The translations under genes and the position numbers were made by a program. The notes beneath the pieces were generated by a model that had not been told where the DNA came from, did not search any database, and worked only from the letters and a program-made list of their open reading frames with translations. Below, piece after piece: positions 28,701-36,200 of a stretch of DNA of 64,000 nt (its first letter is position 1; each line of letters opens with the position of its first letter). The stretch comes from Arthrobacter sp. UKPF54-2 (GTDB taxonomy: Bacteria > Actinomycetota > Actinomycetes > Actinomycetales > Micrococcaceae): the NCBI RefSeq assembly GCF_007858535.1, contig NZ_CP040174.1:2294001-2358000 (forward strand). Reading direction: 5' to 3'.

Positions 28701-30648
28701 ACGCCACTTCAGCGAGCTGGACCTGGACACGCAGGCGGAGCCGTTCACCGTCGTCGGCGTCGGCGACATGTCCGGGGACGTCTTCGGCAACGGCATGCTG
28801 CTCTCCAAGCACATCCGGCTGCTCGCGGCCTTCGACCACCGCCACATCTTCCTCGATCCGAACCCGGACGAGGCCGCGTCCTTCACGGAGCGGCAGCGGC
28901 TCTTCGACCTGCCCCGCTCCTCCTGGGACGACTACGACAAGTCGCTGATCAGCGAGGGCGGCGGCGTGTTCGCCCGCCAGGCCAAGTCCATCCCGGTGTC
29001 CACGCAAGTCCGGGCCGCGCTCGGGCTGCCGGACGGCACCACCCAGCTCAGCCCGCCGGAGCTGCTCCGCGCGATCCTGCTCGCCCCGGCCGACCTGCTC
29101 TACAACGGCGGCATCGGCACCTACGTCAAGGCCTCCACCGAGACCAACGCCGAGGTGGGCGACAAGGCCAACGACGCCATCCGCGTCGACGGCCGCGAAC
29201 TGCGGGTGAAGGTGGTCGGCGAGGGCGGAAACCTCGGCATGACCCAGCGCGGGCGCATCGAGGCCGCGCTGCAGGGCGTCATCCTCAACACCGACGCCAT
29301 CGACAACTCCGCCGGCGTGGACTGCTCCGACCACGAGGTCAACATCAAGATCTTCGTGGACCGCATGGTGGCCGCCGGCAAACTCGATCCGGCCGAACGG
29401 GCGGGCTTCCTCTCCTCGATGACCGAGGAAGTCGGACGCCTGGTGCTCGAGGACAACATCGACCAGAACATCCTGCTGCTCAACGACCGGATGCGGGTTT
29501 CCGAATGGAGCCCCAGCTACGAGCGGCTGATGGACTGGCTGGAGAAATCCGCCGACCTCAAGCGCGAACTCGAGGCCCTGCCCACCACCGAGACGCTGCG
29601 TGAGCGGCTCGAACAGGGCCAGGGGCTGACCTCCCCGGAGCTTTCCGTGCTGGCCGCCTACGCCAAGATCGAACTGGCTTCGGCGCTGCGCGACAGCAAT
29701 CTCGCGGAGGACCCGTGGTTCCGCGAGACCCTCCGCGCCTACTTCCCGAAGCAGCTGCGGGAGCGCTTCGACGCCGAACTGGACAGCCACCCGCTGCGCC
29801 GGGAGATTATCGCGACCGTCGTTGCGAACGACATGATCAACATGGGCGGGATCACGTTCGCGTTCCGGGCCATGGAGGAGACCTCGGCCACCGAGGCCGC
29901 CGTTGCCAAGGCGTTTGTGGCTCTCCGCGAGGTGTACGAACTCGACATCATGGTCGCCGAGCTCAACGAGCTGCCGGCGTCGTTCCCGACCGAGCACTGG
30001 AGCACGGTCCACCTGGACATCCGCCGGCTCCTGGACCGTGCCGTGCGGTGGATCCTCAGCCAGGGCAACGCCGCGCGCCCGATCGCCGAGATCGTGGCCG
30101 AATTCAAGCCGCTGATGGACCCGATGCGGGCGCGGCTGCTGGACTACCTGCGCGGCGATGACCGCGAGCGGGTGGCGCAGTGGCTGGAAAAGGCCCGGAG
30201 CTGGGAACTGCCCGAGGACCTGGCACACCGCTGGGCGGAGCTGTTCGAGAGCTTCGTGCTCCTGGACATCGCCAAGATCGTGCACGTCAGCCCCGAGCCG
30301 GTGGAAAACATAGCGCACGTCTACTACACGGTCTTCAACCGCTTCCACGCCGATTCGCTGCTCGAGCGCATCACCAAGCTGCCGAGGAAGGACCGCTGGC
30401 AGGCCCTCGCCCGCGCGGCCCTGCGCGATGACCTGTACTCCACCGTCTCGGACATGACGACGGCGGTGCTGGAGGCAACGCCGTCGGACCTGCCGGCGGA
30501 GGACCGCCTGGTGGTCTGGGAGAGCCAGAATGTGGAGCAGCTGGGGCGTGCCAAGAGCATGTTCGACGAGGTGAACGCGCTCGAGGCCGATGACATGGCC
30601 TCACTCTCGGTAGCATTGAGGCTCTTGAGGTCAATCGTCCGACGCTAG
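25783..30648 (+). CDS. gdh: NAD-specific glutamate dehydrogenase, 180-kDa class
   Basis: This 1621-aa protein belongs to the large NAD-GDH class (compare M. tuberculosis Rv2476c and Streptomyces GdhA-180), which oxidatively deaminates glutamate to 2-oxoglutarate. The long N-terminal half carries ACT-like regulatory modules (about 90-500). The catalytic GDH domain is in the middle (about 720-1260), with [33 protein letters not shown] and the Rossmann part [19 protein letters not shown]. A helical C-terminal region follows. The ATG at 25783 has GGAGG 9 bases upstream; TTG at 25777 is only 3 bases from it. In mycobacteria this class is inhibited by GarA, a FHA protein; no garA is visible here. 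The coding strand's GC bias leaves a long open antisense frame, which is a shadow. Confidence 0.95.
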   Translation: [1621 protein letters not shown]

Positions 30649-30683
30649 GGCCTGCCGGCCCCCGCGTCGCAAATGGAGGTGCT

Positions 30684-32153
30684 GTGGCAATCTTTACGGA
30701 CCCTATCAGGGAGCATGCTGATTTCGGGCCGGGGGATGCCGAGTGGCTGCATCTGCTCGTGGGGGACTGGCAGATGGTCGCCGACCTCGCGTTTGCCGAC
30801 CTCGCCCTGTGGTTCCCGCACCCGGAACTCGGCTATGTGGCACTGGCGCACGTCCGCCCCTCCACCACGCACACGGTGTTCCACGCCGACTTCGTGGGCG
30901 AGGGGATCCGCTCGGACCTGAAGCGCCTCGTCGACAAGGCGTGGGAGAGCCGCACGATCGAACGCTCCAACGAAACCAACTGGAGCAGCGACACGGCCAT
31001 GCGGGTCGAGGCCGTGCCGATGGTGCGCAACGGCCGGACCCTGGCGATCGTGACCTCGCACATGGACCTCTCCAGCTCCCGGATGCCGTCCCGGCTGGAA
31101 CTGACCTACCGGCAGTGCGCCTACGACCTGCTGCGGATGGGCACGCTCGGCCTCTGGCCGGACTTCGCCTCGCCCACCGGATCGCGCCGCGGCGCGCCGC
31201 GCGTCGGGGACGGCCTGATCCGGCTCGACGCCGAAGGCATCGTGCAATACGCGAGCCCCAACGGTGTATCCGCGTTCCGCCGGCTCGGCGACGGCGAGTC
31301 CCTTGAGGGCCGGTCACTGGCCGAGGTCACCGCCGGACTGCTGCGGGACCGGCGGATGGTGGACGAGACCCTGCCGCTCGTAGTCACCGGCCGGATGCCC
31401 TGGCGCAGCGAGATCGAGTCCCGCGGGGTGAGCCTGTCCCTGCGGGCGATCCCGCTGCGCGACGAACAACAGCGCTTCGGGGCGCTTGTGCTGTGCCGCG
31501 ACGTCTCGGAACTTCGCCGCCGCGAGATGGAACTTGTCACCAAGGACGCCACCATCCGCGAGATCCACCACCGGGTCAAGAACAACCTGCAGACCGTCGC
31601 CGCGCTGTTGCGCATGCAGTCCCGCCGGATGGTCAGCGACGAGGCCAAGCAGGGGCTCGAACAGGCCATGCGCAGGGTCGCCACCATTGCCCTGGTCCAC
31701 GAAACCCTTTCGCAGGGCCTGACCCAGAGCGTCGACTTCGACGAACTCATCGGACGCCAGTTCCGCCTGTCCGCCGAGGTCGCCTCGCCCTCGCAGCAGG
31801 TGAAGACCCAGCGGTCCGGGCTGTTCGGGGAACTCCCGAGCGACTTCGCCACACCGCTGGCCCTGGTGATCAACGAACTCGTGACGAACGCCGTCGAACA
31901 CGGGCTCGAAGGCAGGGCCGGAACCGTCTGGCTGCTCGCCGACCGTTCCGAAAGCGAGGACGGGGACGAACTGCTGACCGTCACCGTCGCGGACGACGGC
32001 GTCGGACTCCCGGCCGGGTCCTACACGGAAGGCCTGGGACTGCAGATCGTGCGGACCCTCGTCACCAGCGAACTCGGCGGAAGCATCCAGTGGAAACCCC
32101 GGGACGGCGGCGGCACCGCAGTGCAGGTGGTCCTGAGCCTCGCCCCGCGCTAG
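30684..32153 (+). CDS. pdtaS: Cytosolic sensor histidine kinase PdtaS
   Basis: This 489-aa soluble kinase has an N-terminal GAF domain (about 10-155), a PAS domain (about 175-280) and a HisKA_2/HATPase module. The phospho-acceptor is H296 in EIHHRVKNNLQTVAALLRMQ; the ATPase part has LALVINELVTNAVEHGLEG, DDGVGLPAG and GLGLQIVRTLV. PdtaS phosphorylates the ANTAR-type regulator PdtaR, an RNA-binding antiterminator; pdtaR is not in the window. It has no membrane segments. The GTG at 30684 has GGAGG just upstream (30675-30679). The order pdtaS-whiB1, convergent, is as in mycobacteria. Confidence 0.93.
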   Translation: MAIFTDPIREHADFGPGDAEWLHLLVGDWQMVADLAFADLALWFPHPELGYVALAHVRPSTTHTVFHADFVGEGIRSDLKRLVDKAWESRTIERSNETNWSSDTAMRVEAVPMVRNGRTLAIVTSHMDLSSSRMPSRLELTYRQCAYDLLRMGTLGLWPDFASPTGSRRGAPRVGDGLIRLDAEGIVQYASPNGVSAFRRLGDGESLEGRSLAEVTAGLLRDRRMVDETLPLVVTGRMPWRSEIESRGVSLSLRAIPLRDEQQRFGALVLCRDVSELRRREMELVTKDATIREIHHRVKNNLQTVAALLRMQSRRMVSDEAKQGLEQAMRRVATIALVHETLSQGLTQSVDFDELIGRQFRLSAEVASPSQQVKTQRSGLFGELPSDFATPLALVINELVTNAVEHGLEGRAGTVWLLADRSESEDGDELLTVTVADDGVGLPAGSYTEGLGLQIVRTLVTSELGGSIQWKPRDGGGTAVQVVLSLAPR

Positions 32154-32194
32154 GGCCGGACGGAGCAACCGCGCCCACGGCCGCGCTTAACGCA

Positions 32195-32228
32195 CGATGG
32201 CCCCGGACCGCTGGGTCCGGGGCCATCG
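32195..32228. terminator. Bidirectional terminator hairpin between pdtaS and whiB1
   Basis: A perfect 15-bp inverted repeat (32195-32209 and 32214-32228) with loop GCTG lies between two convergent genes. It has no T-run on either side, as is usual for actinobacterial I-shaped terminators. Confidence 0.75.
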
Positions 32229-32251
32229 CGCGCCGGTCGACCGGCGAAAAA

Positions 32252-32500
32252 TCAGGAGGCGCGGCGGGCGCGGGCCGCGCGCCGCTTCAGGGCACGGCGT
32301 TCGTCCTCGCTCATGCCGCCCCAGACGCCGGCGTCCTGGCCGGACTCGAGGGCCCACTGGAGACAGGTGTCCACCACGGGGCAGCGCCGGCAGACGCTCT
32401 TGGCTTCCTCGATCTGCAGGAGGGCAGGGCCGGTGTTTCCGACGGGGAAGAACAGCTCCGGGTCCTTGTCAAGGCACGCTGCGCGGTTACGCCAATCCAT
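32252..32500 (-). CDS. whiB1: Transcription factor WhiB1 (iron-sulfur)
   Basis: This 82-aa Wbl protein keeps the four cluster-binding cysteines C9, C37, C40 and C46, the GVWGG turn (58-62) and the basic C-terminal tail KRRAARARRAS. Residue positions are the same as in M. tuberculosis WhiB1, an essential NO-responsive protein that binds the sigma factor. The start at 32500 gives the family N-terminus MDWRNRAAC; an in-frame ATG six codons upstream (32518) is possible but not family-like. A likely promoter and a CRP-like palindrome lie upstream (32629-32686). Confidence 0.95.
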   Translation of the reverse strand: MDWRNRAACLDKDPELFFPVGNTGPALLQIEEAKSVCRRCPVVDTCLQWALESGQDAGVWGGMSEDERRALKRRAARARRAS

Positions 32501-32628
32501 GCTGATCAGTAACTCCATTCCTGGGAATTCGTTAAATGCCCCTTGTGAAATTATTCACTTGAGGCCTCATAAGAAAAGGGCCCTGTGGGCCCCCTCGGTC
32601 ATCTGGATTAAGCGTGTCATGTTAACGC

Positions 32629-32657
32629 TGTGTAAACAAGGGGTATTTGCGGTACAA
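32629..32657 (-). promoter_or_regulatory. Putative whiB1 promoter
   Basis: On the minus strand, TTGTAC (plus positions 32652-32657), a 17-bp spacer and TACACA (32629-32634) form a plausible promoter. The transcript would begin near 32622, giving a leader of about 120 bases before the whiB1 ATG. Confidence 0.45.
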
Positions 32658-32670
32658 ATGCCGCCAAATC

Positions 32671-32686
32671 GTGAGCGATGCATCAC
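32671..32686 (-). promoter_or_regulatory. CRP-like palindrome GTGA-N8-TCAC upstream of whiB1
   Basis: GTGA (32671-32674) and TCAC (32683-32686) form an inverted repeat with an 8-bp spacer; on the minus strand it extends to TGTGA on one side. Its centre lies about 56-57 bases upstream of the predicted whiB1 start of transcription. M. tuberculosis whiB1 is regulated by CRP from a site at a similar position, but the standard CRP spacer is 6 bp. Confidence 0.45.
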
Positions 32687-32739
32687 ATTGACTGGCGGAG
32701 CCCCCACTTCTGTTCGACTATGTCCGGTAGTGTGCCAGT

Positions 32740-33219
32740 GTGTCAAGACCCCCTGAGAACCCCGCCGATCCCGCCGAGAACCAGGCCGAGAACCAGGCCG
32801 GCGGACCCGTGCCCGGCCCGGTGGCCAGGCCCGCCGGAATCACCGTCATCGCGGTCGTCGCCGCCCTGGAGGCCACAGCGCTGCTGGTGGCCGCCGGCTG
32901 GTACGGATTCCAGCTGCTGACCGGGGCGCCCGTGCTGTCCTTTTGGGGTGCGGTCTTTACCCTGGGCCTGCTCCTTGCTTTTTCGGCCTGGCTGTTCGCC
33001 GTGGGCCATTTCCTGTTCCGCGGGTACCGCTGGCCGCGCGCCGGAGCCCTCGTGGCCCAGCTGTTTATGCTCACCATCGGCTTTCCCACCCTGACCGGAG
33101 GCTACCCCCTCGCAGGTCTGGCGATGCTGCTGCCGGCCGCCGTCGCGATCGTGCTTCTGTTCGACAAGCGCGTCATCGCTTTCGCGTCCAGGGCAGGCGG
33201 GGCGCCACCGGCCCTGTAG
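32740..33219 (+). CDS. Small polytopic membrane protein, unknown function
   Basis: This 159-aa protein has a disordered Pro/Asn/Gln-rich N-terminus (about 1-32) and four membrane helices (about 33-55, 65-88, 98-115 and 122-142). Proteins with this layout are common and uncharacterised in Arthrobacter. The GTG at 32740 begins 6 bases after a -10-like TAGTGT (32728-32733), and there is no ribosome-binding site, so it may be leaderless. It is divergent from whiB1 and convergent with the FtsK-like gene. Confidence 0.72.
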   Translation: MSRPPENPADPAENQAENQAGGPVPGPVARPAGITVIAVVAALEATALLVAAGWYGFQLLTGAPVLSFWGAVFTLGLLLAFSAWLFAVGHFLFRGYRWPRAGALVAQLFMLTIGFPTLTGGYPLAGLAMLLPAAVAIVLLFDKRVIAFASRAGGAPPAL

Positions 33220-33278
33220 GCAGGCCAGCGCCCGGACGCCTGCACGGGGACTGCATGGCGGCGGTTCCAGGCGGCTGG

Positions 33279-36200
33279 TCACGGCGGCTGCCGCGGATTT
33301 ACCGCCAATTGCACGGCAGCGGCCCGTCCTCCCGTGATCACCACACCGCGCCCGGCTGGCGGGTGGAGCTCCGGTTCGAAGCGGACTCCGAAGAGGTCCC
33401 CGTCCATCGGGCTCCGGGGGCAGAGCAGGATCCCGCTGCCGTGGCTCCGGGCCTGGAACGCCAGCGGTACACGCTGCTGCGGAGCCGGGCCGAATCCGGC
33501 CGTGAAGACCACCGTCCAGCCCCGGCCGTTGAGCTCGAGCAGCACGGCATTCATCTCCGGGCCGCCCAGGTCCGCGTCATCGGCGAGGATGATGGCGGCC
33601 CGGTCGAGCCCGCCGGCGTCGGCCAGGGCCTGGACGCCGGGCCAGTAGCCCTCCCGCCCGGCTTCGGCCGCGGGCTGCAGCCAGATCCGGGACGGGTTCA
33701 GCTGTGGCAGGGCGTGCAGCAGGGAGCTCTTGCCCGACCCGGGGCCGCCGAGGACGGCGACCACGCTGCCGGGCGGGACCGGCACGCCTGCGGGCTGCAG
33801 CTCGTCGCCGCCCACCCCGATCCAGAGCCGCGCCCCCGCGTTCGGGGCCGGGGCTGGACCCAGCCGGGACAGGACTTCGTCCACGGTCACCACGGCCGGA
33901 AGCGCCTCCACGCGGAACGGCCTGCTCCGCACGTTGCGCTCCTGCCTGCCGCTGAGGGGCTGCGCAGCGCCCGGCTTGTCCGCGGGCTGCCGGTACAGCT
34001 GGGCCGCCCGGGGCACCTCCCCGGCGGGGCTGCCGGGCCGTCCGCCGTCGTCGACGAATTCCCCGGAGACGACCACGCGGCCGGGGGCGGCGGGCAGCCG
34101 CGGAAGCCGCGGCCAGGCCAGCCTGCCCTCCTCCGTCGAACCGGACGGAAAGTAGATCCGGTTGGGGATCGCCGCGAAGAACCGTGCGGTCACCAGCTCG
34201 CGCTCGCCGGAAAGGATCACGGTGATGTCTGCCTTGGGACCGTCCCGGACGAGGTCCGCCGCCACGTCCTCGGCCCACGCCAGCGGACCGGAGCGGAACG
34301 TTGAAACCCACGACCCCCAGTTGTGCAGCACCAGCACCAGCGGGGGAGACTTCCGGTCGCGCGCAGTAAGCCGCGCGGTCATGTCCTGCGCGACGCGTGA
34401 CAGCACCCGGGCCGCCCGTCGGGGCTCCTGCGGGCCGGCCCAGGCGCCCACCCGGGGGGAGCCGGCCGCGCCGGCGAGGGCACCGTCGCCGTCGAGCAGG
34501 TAGAGATGCGATTCGGCCTCGGAAAACAGCAACTGCTCCAGGGCCATCAGCAGAACTTCGGCGCTCCCGCCGTGCACCCCGCCCTGCGTGCCCCCTACCA
34601 GGGCAAGGTGGCCGTGGAGGTCCGGGCTCCAGCTGAATCGGCGGACCTCTTGCTGTTCCGGCAGGTCCACCAGGCCCAGCAGCACCGCGCGGCCGGTACT
34701 CTTTCCGGCGCCGGTGTCCGGGCCTGCATGGGAGCGTGCAGCGGGGCGGGGGAGCGCCGGGGCCGGTGGAAGCGGCTCCGCAACGGGCCTGTGCGCCGGG
34801 GTGCCGCCCTGGACCCGCCACAACGTCGCCAACTGTGCAGCGAAATTCTTCGCCCCGTCCGACGGCGCCGCCCCTGGGCCGGGCGGCTCCGAAGGACCGG
34901 CCGGCGGCTGCCCGGGCAATGTCAACGCCTCCGGCATCACGTCGAGCAGCGCCTCAGCCGGGTGCGCGGCCACGGTGCCGCCCGACGGCGAGGACGATGG
35001 CGGGCCGAGCGTGGCTGTCTGGAACTCCTCAGCCGGGCCGCCGCCGCGGACCAGGTAGGCGCGGCCCGGACGCCCGATCGGGATGGCGGCGGCAAGCCCG
35101 GACTTGATGATGTCCGCTGATTCGAGTTCGGACTGGACCCGCAACACAACGCAACTGGTGACATTGGCCCGGATATCCGCGGTCAGCGCCCCCTGCGGCC
35201 GCTGGGTCGCCATGACCAGGTGGATGCCGAGGGAGCGGCCGATCACCGCGATGCGCATCAGTTCCGCCAGCGCCGCCGGGGCGTCCTCCACCAGCATCCG
35301 GAATTCGTCGATGACCAGGACCAGGCGGGGGAGCGCCGGGAACCCAGGGGCGGGCGCGGGGTAGGACGAAAGGTCGGGGACGCCGGCTGCTGCCAGCAGT
35401 TCCTCGCGGCGGCGGACCTCGGCCCGAAGCGAGGCCAGTGTCCGGTCCACCTCGTAGCCGTCCAGGTCGGTGAGGAGCCCGACACAGTGCGGCAGCCCGG
35501 TCAAGGGCTGCAGGCCGGAGCCGCCCTTGAAGTCCACAAACAGCAGGTTGATCCGGTCCGGCGGGTAGCACGCGGCGAGCGATGCCACGAGGGTGCGCAG
35601 GAACTCCGACTTGCCTGCCCCGGTTGTTCCCGCCACCAGCAGATGCGGCCCGTCTGCCAGCAGGTCGATCTGCAGGGTCCCCGGCGCTCCGCGGCCGACC
35701 GGGACGGGCAACCCAGGAGACCGGCCTGGAGGATTGCGGTCCGCAGCCCAGCGGCGCGCCACCTGGGCCTCGGACAGCCCCAGGATCTCCTCCAGCGAAC
35801 AGGACAACGGCACGGAGGACGGCTCCGGCGCCGTGCTGGGCACACCCCCGAGGTGCCGGCAGAAACGGTCAAAGACCCGCTCCGGCACCAGGTCGGGCAC
35901 AAACTCGGTCTGGTTACTCCCACGCGTGAGGCGGCCGCTGCCCCCGCCAAGGGCGACAGCCTGGCCCGGGCGGGGATCGTCGGCGGCCTCGGAACAAACA
36001 ATCACCTGCCAGCCCAGCCGCTGCGCCTCGGCCGCCACCGCGTCCGCGTCCGGAGCCCCGGGTGCGGCCCTGGGCAGCAGGATCAGCACGCCCCGCTCGC
36101 AGCCCGGCCCGGGACCGGCCGCGACCCGCGCGGCGGTGACCTCCGCACTGGAGGAGAGTGAAACCCGCGGCAGGAAGCGGGCGGCGAGCGGGAGCGACGG

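Noticed and set aside
25393..30348. Open minus-strand frame of about 1650 codons lying antisense to glutamate dehydrogenase
   Set aside because: It mirrors the strong GC third-position bias of the dehydrogenase gene, has low-complexity Val/Gly/Asp/His-rich composition, no domain, and no start signals. The sense protein has clear family motifs throughout.
30649..30683. Terminator between glutamate dehydrogenase and pdtaS
   Set aside because: The 35-base gap has no convincing inverted repeat or T-run, so readthrough is likely.
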